Shown here: piece by piece, positions 35,089-46,371 of the stretch
Layout: every line of letters begins with the position of its first letter
Numbering within the stretch: position 1 is the stretch's first letter
NCBI GenBank assembly: GCA_022836615.1
Contig: MU405341.1
Coordinates: 1 to 64,000, forward strand
Length of the DNA stretch: 64,000 nt
Reading direction: 5' to 3'
From: Annulohypoxylon bovei var. microspora
Lineage: Eukaryota; Ascomycota; Sordariomycetes; Xylariales; Hypoxylaceae
The notes under the pieces: model-generated
What the model was told of the DNA's origin: nothing
The model's input: the letters and a program-made list of their open reading frames with translations, nothing else
The model's database searches: none
Program-made: the position numbers and the translations under genes

Positions 35089-36823
35089 TTAATTGAGATT
35101 TAGTGTTCGTGTCTCGTAAACCTGGTTACCACTGCATCCCAGATATCTGCCCGTCTTGAAGCTGCAAAATAATGTCATTAGTATTTAAGCTTGATCTCAA
35201 GTTATCGTCGAACATATTTAGCTCACCTCCAGTGTAGGTTCCCTAGAGCTGCGTTGCGACAGGCCTCTACTAACCGGAGCACCTCCCGATCCATTTTTTC
35301 TCCCCAAACCGACATGTTAGCCAAAGCGATATAATATCGTTTGTAGCATTCACTAAGCATGCTGCCAATCCTATCCAGAGCTAGCTGAGCGGATAACCCC
35401 TGGTTCATCAAGAGTATGATGATATTCTGATCTACGCCCAATGCCTAGCAACAATAATCAGTATGTAGAGGGCAAGCTGTTTCTTATCTAGACGACTTAC
35501 TATATCTTTCTTGTACGACAAGATATCGTTGGCACTTTCACGACATTAGAACATATGTCTTAGTTTAGTTACCAATGCCGTTAGATTACTTACAGGAGCG
35601 CGAGGTCTACCGAGACACGCATACATTCTTGCACGGAAGGATGCTCGATGATATCCAAAGGAAGTCGAATGCCTTCAGCATATCTCCACCCCAGAGTTAG
35701 TAAACTTAAATCTTCATTTCATAACATTGGGTGGGACTCTGTGAAAAATTAAGGCACCTTACTCAATAAGGGAGATACCAGGATAAACACCGATTGTTCC
35801 TCTCCGCATATGCAGATATTCTTCTACGCTGAGAGCCAGTGTCTGTTGATCTTCTGTAGCTTTTACTTGTTCAATTAGGCCATCAAAAAACCTCTTGTGC
35901 ATTTCCTTCGAGTGGTGTTGTAGGTCTTCTATAGTTTAGTAATTCATACCTTATCGCTGAGTTTTATCTGAACACACCTTGTGATGATCTCTATTACTAT
36001 AATATTAGTGTATATTCTGTTAGGGATATCACAGGTTTTTGTAAGTATATAGTGACTAATAGTACCTTTCTCATACGGCCCCATGTCGTCTGGAAAATAT
36101 ATCTTATGGGATTTTCTTCGGGGAGATACCACAGCTGCGTTTCCTCCATTATCCCTACAGCGATTTGGATTTCCTCCCGTGCTGCTGAAAGGTCTCTGCT
36201 GAGGTGTCCTTCATCAAATTCTTGATGTAAAAGAAATGTTAGCAAGGTATCATAACTGTTCCTCCAGCGTCACAGCTGGCTCACATACGGTCATCAAAAT
36301 AAGATGCCTAAGACGTATGAATTAGTGTCTACTCGTTTCACTACCATGCAGATGGGAAGACGAACCCAATGCATCCAGTCAACTATCGTTCTTAGACCCT
36401 CTTCGTCACATGTTGGTGCCCACATTGAGGCCAGATACGCATAGTCTATCTTAGAGTTTTTAGTCGCCCACTTGCCGTTTCCTTGAAAAGTCCTGTCCGA
36501 GATGTCAGTTTGCTTCTCGGTTAAGAAAAAAGTATTTATCAGTCTAGAGTTTTAGCTTATGCATACCTTGCAATCCATGCATCAGCCTGGGGTTTAACAG
36601 TGAAGTAATTTGGATTCACAGTGGGCTTTGCGGACATGATGGACGAGAACATGTCTGGTACTAAAACTCGAATTTGATTGATCGTAGACTTTGGAAATGG
36701 GTTGAGGTCTAGGGCGGGGTTAGGGGCTAAACACGAGGGCAAAACGCCACGCTTGTTCGACTCTGTGAAGGATGAGTCAGTTGACTCAACCTCTACGCCC
36801 GCTACCTGGACGCGTGAATCCAT
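35089..36823 (-). CDS. Sesquiterpene synthase, BOT2-like class I terpene cyclase
   Basis: Ten exons: 36567-36823, 36366-36492, 36289-36307, 36066-36220, 35978-35990, 35763-35928, 35594-35683, 35501-35534, 35227-35444, 35089-35161. The sum is 1152 nt, 383 aa, close to the usual length (about 400). The start region carries FSSIMSAKPTVNPNYF; then LASMWAPTCDEEGLRTIVDWMHW, the metal-binding DDQFD (133-137, split across an intron), PIRYIFQTTWGRMRK, MRRGTIGVYP, the second metal site NDILSYKKD (Asn278, Ser282, Asp286) and a C-terminal FKTGRYLG with the RY pair. These match the presilphiperfolanol synthase family of Botrytis. It should cyclise farnesyl diphosphate in the cytosol; the product cannot be read from sequence. 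The 13-nt fifth exon (35978-35990) encodes RSSQ plus part of E and restores frame. One acceptor (before 35683) is GAG. Confidence 0.9.
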
Positions 36824-37549
36824 AATGAATGGTGTTCAAATTCCTTAGTAGAAATAGCTTCAGTATCTAGAGAATTAGATAATGACGGTATACTAAAGTC
36901 TAAGGAAACTTATATATGGGTAGGTACCTAGGTTAGCTACAGCTTTTAACAAAATCAAAGACATACGAGTTAGACGAGTAAAACTACTCATGCATACCTA
37001 AAATGGGGTTTCTCGTTCAACCAACAATGCATATTCCATGATGTTAGTCCGACACTTGGCTTTTTTTGCTTGAAATGGCTTACACTACATGGCGGATGCC
37101 GAAACAGGTGCCGCCCGATCCTTGGAGCCACGTCCCATCATTAGTTCTATATCTTTCATCCCGTGTAATGTTTCAGTTGTTGGTGACCCAAGCCTATGAG
37201 AAAGCGGCATACGTCCGAGCCTCTTTTCTCAACTTAACCTATAGGGTGAATGAACGACGTTGTACTCGATATCATGTAGGCTCCACTTACTATTCCCCAC
37301 CCCCTTTCCCGAAAGTATGGATAGGTCGCGATAATCCTACCCTTATACCACTTCAACCCACTTCGCCCTGCCTCAATGCGTGTTCGACGGTATACGCATT
37401 AGCAAAGGGTGTATACTAAAAGGTTCACACATTATGTCAGTACAGCAAAGTCTCTATGAACATATAGACTGTACACCCATAACTTGACGTAGATTAGTTG
37501 TATTGAATATGGCCCACCCTCGGTAGACCTTTTAAAATCTCCTCGGTCT
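36824..37549. promoter_or_regulatory. Promoter of the terpene synthase
   Basis: 726 nt upstream of the cyclase and downstream of the acyltransferase, both on the minus strand. Contains GGTAGGTACCTAGG near 36919 and a 117-codon plus-strand ORF (37066-37419) with no family features. Confidence 0.45.
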
Positions 37550-39016
37550 CTAAGAACAACACCGAAGAGTTGAAAATTGTTTAATTGACCAACTCTGTTG
37601 AAATTTCTCCAACACTTGCCTGTCGAAACTGACGATCACCTCCGAGCCTCCCCCGTCGCCGTCGGTGTTAGCTAATACCCTAGGGAGGACGATGGGGTAC
37701 CTCTTGTACATCAACTTTGGCAGCCTCACGGCATCGCATGTCCCCACAATGTCGCCCCAGTCCAGCCCGTATATGCTTTGGTCTGCCCACGAAACAATGG
37801 AAATACCGTCGTGGCGCGGTCCTAGTGTAATTGGTGGGTGGTCGTTAGAAGAGGCATCCAAATATAGCAAGACATCTCGGACACTTTCCTCGTCGATGCT
37901 GCGAAGGGAGGTACGGATTATGTAAGCAATCTCGGCTAGCTTTGAGATCGAAGCGGAAGCTAGAGGTTCGTCGTTGTTCGGTGAACTAACGTTGGTGGAG
38001 AGGGAAATAAGATCTCCCCGTGAAGCTGTGGCAGTAGTCATGATAAAGGCGGCGCCAAGATAGTCCGGGGGTAAGGGTGGATCAAATCGAGAACGGAAAT
38101 TCACGGGGAAGCCTATCGTGCTGCTACCCTTGCCATCACTCGTCGATTCTGACTCGGCTGCTAGTATCGCGCTCCAAAGCAGTGCCGTAAGGATATCGCC
38201 TGAGGATACCCACCCCCCAACGCTTTGCGAAGCTATATGCTCATTTACTTCATGCTTCAAAGCTTGCAAAGCCTTCTGTGGGAAGAAAAAGATGCCCGTT
38301 ACAAGATCACTAGGTTGTGATGCCGAAGCGGAGAGTCTGGCCAAGTCGTCGGGTCCATTGACATGAAGAAGTTTAGGGATTGAAATGGGGGTCGGCCTAT
38401 TGGAAGTATTAGATCGCTCGAGCAGAGCTTTGCGGTCTAGCCAGGCCGGGTTGAACCTAGCTGTCGCAGATGCGCCTGCCCGACAGTGTGAAGCCCAGAT
38501 CTTGAGCAAGGCCCCAAATCCGGTGATGTCGGTTGTGCAATGATGAATTGCAACACACAAGATATATCCCCCTTTAACAAGTGATAATCTTGCCCGGAAT
38601 ACAGGTGCCGTGCTTGGAAATGGTGGTTGGGTGTCAGGAGGTATGATTCCGGGCACGGTGAATGCTGAAGGTGGGAAATGCTGCTCCTTTATAACGGCGT
38701 AGTCAATCGCATCTGAAAGGTCTTGCTCCGAGTAGAGATCTTCTAGAGTTTGATAGGCTTCGCCAAGGGAAACATGCTTGCGATCCTCGCTAGTGATAAT
38801 TCCGGCGAGTAGGTAAGGGATATCAGCTGCAACTCCAGCTAGGCCCGCTTTGAGTACATGGGGAACTTCGGCGTGTGTCGAAGGGAAGCAGAACATCTGA
38901 CGAACATAGCCTCGAGGCATAAGCCTATCGAGTGGAGAGAGAGTCGCCATATTGAGGTGACTATAGAGGCCTTTTATCGAGTTGGATTTCCTCGGCCTTG
39001 GTGAGACTTTGTCCAT
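37550..39016 (-). CDS. TRI101/BAHD-like acyltransferase (transferase family)
   Basis: Single exon of 488 aa. The start of the fold reads LSPLDRLMPRGYVRQMFCF, as in trichothecene 3-O-acetyltransferase-like fungal proteins. The catalytic HxxxD motif is IHHCTTD (His159, Asp163). Downstream, GWVSSGDILTALLW and IGFPVNFRSRFDPPLPPDYLGA form the expected second half, and SWADQSIYGLDWGD replaces the canonical DFGWG near residue 415. Such enzymes transfer acetyl or another acyl group from CoA to a hydroxyl of a secondary metabolite, in the cytosol. It is the next gene to a terpene synthase on the same strand (727 nt apart), so an alcohol of the terpene is the obvious candidate acceptor; this is inference from position. 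Confidence 0.88.
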   Translation of the reverse strand: MDKVSPRPRKSNSIKGLYSHLNMATLSPLDRLMPRGYVRQMFCFPSTHAEVPHVLKAGLAGVAADIPYLLAGIITSEDRKHVSLGEAYQTLEDLYSEQDLSDAIDYAVIKEQHFPPSAFTVPGIIPPDTQPPFPSTAPVFRARLSLVKGGYILCVAIHHCTTDITGFGALLKIWASHCRAGASATARFNPAWLDRKALLERSNTSNRPTPISIPKLLHVNGPDDLARLSASASQPSDLVTGIFFFPQKALQALKHEVNEHIASQSVGGWVSSGDILTALLWSAILAAESESTSDGKGSSTIGFPVNFRSRFDPPLPPDYLGAAFIMTTATASRGDLISLSTNVSSPNNDEPLASASISKLAEIAYIIRTSLRSIDEESVRDVLLYLDASSNDHPPITLGPRHDGISIVSWADQSIYGLDWGDIVGTCDAVRLPKLMYKRYPIVLPRVLANTDGDGGGSEVIVSFDRQVLEKFQQSWSIKQFSTLRCCS

Positions 39017-40988
39017 AAAAGGGCCCCTTTATAAATATTGTTGTTTCTCGGCGCCTGCACGATGAGTATCTAGGTGCCTGTTATCAGTCTATCCTCCATA
39101 TTCTCATATTCTCTACCTAGGAGATCTCAGCGATTGAATACGCTCCATAGTGAGGTTTGAACAAAGGAATGTAATCCTCCTGCGATGATATCGTCATCGT
39201 TGGCGTATGCTAGAGCGAAGCAATTGCTGATCACTATGTAGTTCCACGGCAATATCGGTAAGACGGAGTGTATTAAAAATTATCCCCGAAGGCATCTATG
39301 TAAGAACATAATAATCACTGGGCAGTCAGTCGTGTAATTGGAATCCTTAATTTGTTCAGATGGTACGAATCTTATAAAAGAATAGGTAGCACATTTTAGA
39401 ATCGAAGCAAACTAAATTCAAGTTAAGAAATTTGTTTGTTTAATTCTCCGCAAAATTGCGGCGATTGCTCAACAACCGAATAAAAATTGAAGATAAGCGA
39501 CGATGGTTTTGCTAGGGATGGAGTTTGATGGTCTAGATCGGCAACCACTTTACACGTACACGCGCATCGCGTACTGAGTCTTGAGACCAGTGATTGAAAA
39601 ACAACAATTCAAGCAAACGCGTCGAGGTGGGAAACATACAGCATCGGGGAAATTGGATCGGTACTAATAGGTAGCAGAATTGTTTATTATAATGATACCT
39701 AATATGATATCATATTATAGGTGTTTACTACTGTAGCTGAAAGAAAAAAAGAAGAATTGGAAGGAAGATTATTGGCGTATCTGTGACTGAATTGGCGGAG
39801 ATTAGCAGGATTAGGTACCGTGGATAAACCTGCGAATCTATGCGACTTGTCTGTCCCCCCTTTATGCAGCTCAAAGAAGTACAATAAAGCATAATAAATC
39901 GATATCCCTTAGGTGTTTTAGAAATGTTGATTAGTAACATCAAGGTTTTCGGAAAGGACTCACCTCGGACCTCACATAACCTTTGGCATCAATCTGGGAA
40001 GTTACACTGATGACATGAGATTTCATCTAGACTTTAGTGCGCGACGGTTGCTAGGACATCAACGTTGAATCTTGAATTGATGAAAACCGATCCAAGTTAA
40101 ACGCGACTTACCCACAGTGTAGTACAGTTTCATGGATCAAGGGTCTTCACTAGCCTCACTATGTAGCAGCAGGGATAACGGGCTACAAACGCTGTCAAAG
40201 TTAGCTGACTGGCTTAATATGTGGCTTTTAGCGGGGTATTTAAGGACCGTTCAAACCCAAAGTAGCATATCAGCATATCAGCCACAACCGTCTGTGCGTA
40301 CCGTTTATTAATACTGTAGGGCCTTGTCGATAGCGACCATACGTAAACAGGGACACTGGAAATCTCCAGGGCTATCGACAAAACAACATCGGGAGAGAGA
40401 GGCCTGTCATTCAGCCCGTAGCAACACCCCATAAACATGGGCATGTCTTCTTGATTCGAGGCCTGATATCAAATCAGGTTCTGTTACTTTCGTACATACA
40501 AAATACAACATACACGAATTTCAATTCTAATTTGAGCACTTGAGCACCTGAGCACCTAGCCCAAGAATGAGAGAAATCAGAAATCCTCCTTTAGACTCAG
40601 ACTTCAATTACCTTTTTTGACACTGTTTTCTTACCTGTCTTACTTTAAGCGAATCGAGCCATAGCCTAAAAATATCCATTCATCTAACAGTTGACGCCGA
40701 TTGTGCCGTACCTGGGTAGATGACATAGCCCTGCCACTCTACTTGATACTAAAAATTTACAACCACTTCGAACCGAGCAAAACACCAGAAACCACAAAAG
40801 TGCATATCTACATATCTACATACATATCTACCAGTCCACCAGTCTACCAGTCTACCAATCTACTACTAGTAGCTGCAAATACAAACGCAACTAAACCGAA
40901 TACGCCCACTCTTCCTTGACGATAATCTATATCGACAGACTGCGCAACATCCTAAACTAGGTACTACTCGAGACACCGGAAATGAGAA
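39017..40988. promoter_or_regulatory. 2-kb divergent spacer
   Basis: Between the acyltransferase (minus) and the She3-like gene (plus). No supported gene. A tandem pyrimidine-rich array of ACATATCTAC and CCAGTCTA units lies at about 40803-40862, and CTTGAGCACCTGAGCACC occurs near 40536. Confidence 0.5.
40803..40862. repeat. Short tandem repeats (CATATCTA / CCAGTCTA units)
   Basis: Three to four imperfect copies of an ACATATCTAC-like word followed by about four imperfect CCAGTCTA units. Directly visible; the array lies in the probable 5' leader or promoter of the next gene. Confidence 0.65.
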
Positions 40989-42548
40989 ATGCCCAGTCGA
41001 TTGCAGAAACCTCGACCACGTCCTACGCCCAGTCGCGAGTCTTCGGTTCCTCTACAGGAGGACATTGAAAACCGTGAGTGCACTTTAATTCGTGTCTAGC
41101 ATCCATGCATGGCATGGCATCTCTTGTGTTTTAAAACAATCACTAAAAGAGAGACAAACGATACTTTGTCTCTCCGCCTTGTCCATTTCGAGTTCGCAGG
41201 ACAAAGCAAATCCTTCGCAGTGTTCTGATACCAACCATGATAGAATCTTAGTTAACTAGCCTTTATAGAGCCCGCATACCTATATACTGCATCGTCAGAT
41301 GCTAGCCCTAGAACAAAGCCGGCGTATGCTTCCTACGGCCTAAAAAGCACAATGAATACCTGCAGCACAACCCCCGAATCCAAATACAACCCCTATGCTA
41401 GCCCTAGCTTCTCACCCAACGGCAACAAGATTCCTTCTACCATTCGAACGGTTCCCAGCTTCGAAACGCCTTCAGATGCCTCCTCGTTAGATTCTCCATC
41501 CGCACGAAACAGCGGTTTCTCTAGTTCTGTTAATAGCAATGTTAGCGGCACATCGTACCATTCTCAACAACCAACACACAGCACCTCGACTGTCAGATTA
41601 AAACCTCAGTCGCCCGGTCTATCACCACCGTTGCCGATATCTCAAAGCGGAAGTTCATATATGTCCACAAGTGATGCAACTTCTGGGGACGCGGAGATGA
41701 CAGAGGAGCCAGCGCTATCTTTACAGGTTCCTGAAACAAGCATGTTCGACGACCGGTCTAACAGAGCGCTCGATAGCTCACCGCAATGGGACGGTGCCGT
41801 AGGCAAAGCCGGTCTAGGAAAGACGGGCCGAGTCATTAATAAACTAGTGTCCGACAACGAGGCGTTGAAACGAGATATCAAGATCGAGAGGTTAAAGGCC
41901 GAAGAGGCAAGGCAAGCTGCCAGATTGATCGAGGATAAGATGGAACGCATGGTGGCAGACTATGAAACCCGGTTATTGGAGGCCAACGTGACCAAGACGC
42001 TGCTCAGTCGCAAGGAGCGTCAGGTAGAGCACCTACAATCAGCAGTTGAATTGGAGAAAAAACGAACGGCAGATGCTCAAGAGCGCGAGCGAATATGGCG
42101 CGAAGAAGTGGAAAAGAGCCGCCGTGATACCAAGGTGCAAATAGAGGAGGCTAACATGCACGCGGCGCTAATGGACGGTCGATACAATGCTATCTCATCA
42201 CACTGGAAGGATCAAGGTGGCGAAGTGAAGCGCGCAATAACAGGTCTCGATGATAAGATCAAGTCATTGGTTGAGGAACGTAAGACGGACGATGAAAAAA
42301 TCAACGTTCTCCGCGATCTATGCGACCAACAAGACGGAAATATTCGAGACCTCCAAAGGCAAAAAGACGAAATCGCACGGCAGTTCGAGACTTACAAACA
42401 CGAGCAAGAACAAGCCTTGAAAGATATCAAGACGATGGCCCGTAAAAGGGAAGGTGAGCAGGAGACATCTCTTAAAGAGGCGAAACGGGTACTTGGCCAA
42501 CTCAAATGGGCGCTCAACGTGAAGGAAGTCGTGAAAGATGCCCAGTAA
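40989..42548 (+). CDS. She3-like coiled-coil protein (SWI5-dependent HO expression protein 3 family)
   Basis: Proposed exons 40989-41073 and 41299-42548, intron 225 nt, 444 aa. The second exon is certain; the first rests on a GTGAGT donor, a GTCAG acceptor and exact phase, and yields a basic Pro/Arg-rich start. Residues to about 200 are Ser/Pro-rich and disordered. From RVINKLVSDNEALKRDIKIERL (about 205) to about 435 the protein is a long coiled coil, the region shared with fungal She3. Yeast She3 is the myosin adaptor for mRNA transport to the bud; in filamentous fungi the role is not settled. If exon 1 is wrong the ATG at 41352 gives 398 aa. Confidence 0.75.
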
Positions 42549-45500
42549 TGGACTTCCTAGCCAGTCGCGCTCTCCTTTCACCCGAACGATTTGGATGTAT
42601 GATGGATTTTATTGGCCTACAGCTTTTCTTCATCCCATCTTTTTCTCTATCCTATATGGCGGGAATAACGGTTTTGAAATTGCAATACCCCTTTTTATTT
42701 CTCAACTTGAGCTTGGTGTGCCTTCATGCGTACTGCAAATTCGCTACGAAGACGTTATCGCCTAATTATCCCAGATCGCTTCTTGCCCCTCATAACCTAG
42801 GAGCAATGACGATTCTTTTTTTTCTTTTGTCGAATTCACAATCCAACCCTGGCGCTTGATCAAATAGAGTGGCTAGGAGCTGGTCAGGAAAAGGTACTCG
42901 AAAAGAGCTCTGGTCTGGATATGTTACGATACTTGGCTGGCGTTGGGGCGAACGAGTTTTTATATGGTCTAAAACTAGAGTCAAGCTCTGCAGGTTGTGA
43001 CATTCTCACTTCATCATAAGGCACACCATTGGTTGAGAGGGTACAGAGACCCTCAGTTAGCATTGCAAGACATGTATGAATACTTATATTCACGACCCTC
43101 CCTTCTCATACTCTCTTACGTTGCATATACCCGGGTTACCAGCTTATAGAAAGATTTTTTCGTTGCACATTTTCAGGTATTTCATACCTTTTTAGCTTTG
43201 ACGTTGGGTACCTAAATAATCACAGTGATAAATATATTTGACACCAGCCAACTTCAATTTCTCTTCTTTGGGGTACTGAACATCTACGACGTAGAAGTTG
43301 TTTTGAATCATCCTTTACATTTGCTACTTCTTAAGGGTCAATGAAGACTAGGTAAGATGTAGAACTTTAATTGGATATGAGCTAGATGGACTGTTATACA
43401 ATTGAGTCTTAGGCTAGGTAGCTCGAATGTAAAGTATACACATACCTTATCCAACCAAATTGTCAAGACATCACTTCAAATGCCAGATGCTTGCTTCACC
43501 ATAGTGTCATAGATAGAATATAGACACTACCAAGTCCGTGGACATATTACTTACAAGGTATGTAACTAGGTACCTGTGTTTTTAAAATATCACTCCAAAT
43601 TGAATAGCCGATATAAATCAGCAAATATTTAAATACATAATCCACGCACACCCTCAAAATAGGATTTAAAGAGTAATTAGGATTGTATAATATTTGCAAG
43701 CTCAAGGTTTAGGGTTAATAAAGCACTTAAGTATATAGGTAAATGTTACTTCATTTCAATAGATAGTTTACCTAACTACCTAAGCGCATAGCAAGTTTTA
43801 TTTATTCGTATTAAGGTAGACGTTCATCTTTGTAGGGATCTTAAAGTCAACTATCACAAACTAGGTTAACGGCATTTATGTTATGACACGAGTTTTCCAT
43901 ATACATTTTACAAGTCCTAATTCAAGTTTGTTCACAAAGTCATACATCATACATCATACAATGCTTATATCGCACGGTAATGTTAAGTCGAAATATTATT
44001 ACTCGACAATTTGACAACCTAAAAAACATGCAGCAAGTAGGAAAACAAGGCCCCAAAGTAAAGTCATCGGCTATGATTTGTTAACTATTTGACATGACAA
44101 AAACCGATACTATCATAAAATCTCATCCTCAATCTAACAAATCTCCCCCCTATTTCGGCTATTCCCCGGCTATTCATATTAACCCCTTTTTATATGTATC
44201 ACGTGATCCTTTACACCTAACCCCCTACAATACATTGCTATTAACGATAAATCCACTACTTATTCCTATTTTTAAAAGCATCCATGTGTTGAAGCTACGA
44301 TATACCGGAGAGCTAGATGTTACAAGTCTAGTTTGTCTAAGATTCAGCCCATTAAGAAAAGTAGACGCTGGTGAGGTTAAGACAGCATACTTAGACAAAA
44401 GAGCGACCCTAATAGATAGGTATTGAGCTCCTCGTATAGAAAACTCACTATCACCCTTTAAACTAAGTCCGTGTGAGAATATCTATAATTAGGTACTAAG
44501 TAGTTAACATATTATCATAAATGTATTCATTTGAATAGCAATTGCTATCACCTAATCTAGAAGTGTTGGATGGATTGACATGGTCTTGAATGTTTCTGTG
44601 TTGTGCCGTTTTAATAAATTCTTTTCAGTAACATCTATGATGATACCTATCTATCAGGTAGGTACCCACCTGATGCTCATCGGGCACTGGACTTACGGTC
44701 CAACAGCTAGTCAAACCTACAAACGTCTATGATATTAAGTCATTCTGTGACCTCAACATACATTTATAATTAAGATTGAATACCTGAGTGCCTAGTCAAG
44801 CATTGTACTCACCCAAGCAGATTTCCTCAGCTCCGCAAAATAAGCTAATCACAGCGGGTTCTTTAGCAGCTAGGTTTACTATTCATACTGCAAAAATAAT
44901 ACCTATATATATGGCAAGTACAATTATGAGCTTAATTCCCAGGTGATGCCCGCCTAATTGGTACACCCACCTGTATTTTAATTACTCGCTCATCCACATA
45001 GGTATATGGTTAGGAGGTAGTGACTTCCTAAGGAGTTAGGTACTTTGTAGATGAACTCATCTTGAAGTCATTCTTAACAAGTACCTACCTACACCTGTAC
45101 GCCCCTATGTTAGTGGGATTTCAACTGACGAGGTACATAAAAGAGTCATGGGAAGGTGCTAATCAGCAACGGGAAGGTTCTCCGAACTTCAATACCCACC
45201 TGTCGTTACCATCCCCGAATTTCTCGGTCGTCCCCGAGAATTTGTCTATGGAATAATCAGAACCTAATTCCGTATTACTATCATTGGACTCAATGATATT
45301 CTAATTTCAATCTTCATCATTCACCACCTATATTATAACACACGATAAAAAGTAGCAAGGTTCGGTTACCTAGTATTCCAAGATTAACCTAGACAAGGCC
45401 GTCTTGTTCACTTGTTTATTACACTTCACTTCACCTACCTATATGAGGCCTGTCCCTGTGGTGCCCTTGTTACCGATACCAGTCTAAAAGTCCACTGGTG

Positions 45501-46371
45501 CTCAGCTGTGCCCTAGGATTCCTTACCTTACTACCTACCTAGGTACCTTCTATATATAAAACATACCTACACTGTGAGTTTTACAACCATCGTAAAACAT
45601 CACCGAACTTCGGAAACATTTCTTCGTCAACATTTCAAACTCGGACTTCCGATTCTGCCACTTTCATTCCCACCTTTGTCTTGTTCTATTCTGCCCTGGT
45701 AAGTTTTAATTCATTCTATTTTTTTCTTCATCCCTACTTCTTCCATACCTGCCCTTTGAAATTTCCATCTTTCCCATCCCATTTACATCTACCCCAACTC
45801 AAGAAAATCATCCATTCTACATACACCTTGATTCCATTCACACGTACCCTGACCTTTCTATCACAAGATCATTGTTCCATTGGATCATATGCTTTGATTG
45901 GACTTGGTTTGATTGGGGTATTTTCCAACTTGTACTTTATCCTACTCAGAATTGTAAAAAGCCACCCATTCACGTGGGCTGCTTACCATACTCTCCTGTC
46001 AACCATACTTCCATCAACATCATCCTGTCTACACACTCAATCTCATATTAACCCTGCTATATCCCCTTATTCCTCAGTTCATTGCCCCAAAATAAACTTG
46101 GAACCTTCTTGTACACAACATATTGTACTTGTACTTGGAAGACTCCAGCAATCTCACAGGTCTATTACAACATTAGTTTGTGATGACTGACACTGTATAC
46201 ATCTAAGCACCTTTTGTGGAATCATACAGTACATACAGGCAAGTAATTTATGATATCGACTGAGCTTAAAACTCTTTTTCAAGCATGAGCTTTTTAATAC
46301 TACCATCTGAAAACACCAAATATGTGCATCAGAAACTAACGTCTCTCCTTACAGAACTATTGGCATTCAAG
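42549..46371. other. 3.8-kb gene-free region
   Basis: Long AT-leaning stretch without a supported gene. It contains a CATACAT-type short tandem repeat (near 43942-43961), CCTACCTAGGTACC words (near 45530-45546), and a strongly pyrimidine-rich tract from 45590 to 45830. ORFs at 44094-44426 and 45681-46190 have low-complexity translations and are not supported. The right end is the leader of the next gene. Confidence 0.55.
45699..46354 (+). other. Probable 5'UTR intron of the downstream gene
   Basis: A GGTAAGTTTT donor begins at 45699 inside the pyrimidine-rich leader, and the sequence AAACTAACGTCTCTCC followed by TTACAG ends at 46354, a good branch point and acceptor 17 nt before the ATG at 46372. 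Splicing would remove 656 nt. The DNA between has no better start codon context. A smaller non-coding exon inside cannot be excluded. Inferred from splice motifs only. Confidence 0.5.

Noticed and set aside
35929..36065. Apparent frameshift in the terpene synthase (pseudogene idea)
   Set aside because: A 13-nt micro-exon with valid splice sites restores the frame and gives a family-like SSQE segment.
37066..37419. 117-codon plus-strand ORF between cyclase and acyltransferase
   Set aside because: No recognisable motif; lies in a promoter region.
44094..44426. 110-codon ORF
   Set aside because: No homology-like motif, no splice or context support, AT-rich spacer.
45681..46190. 169-codon ORF before the large unknown gene
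   Set aside because: It lies in a pyrimidine-rich leader inside a likely 5'UTR intron and has a low-complexity translation.
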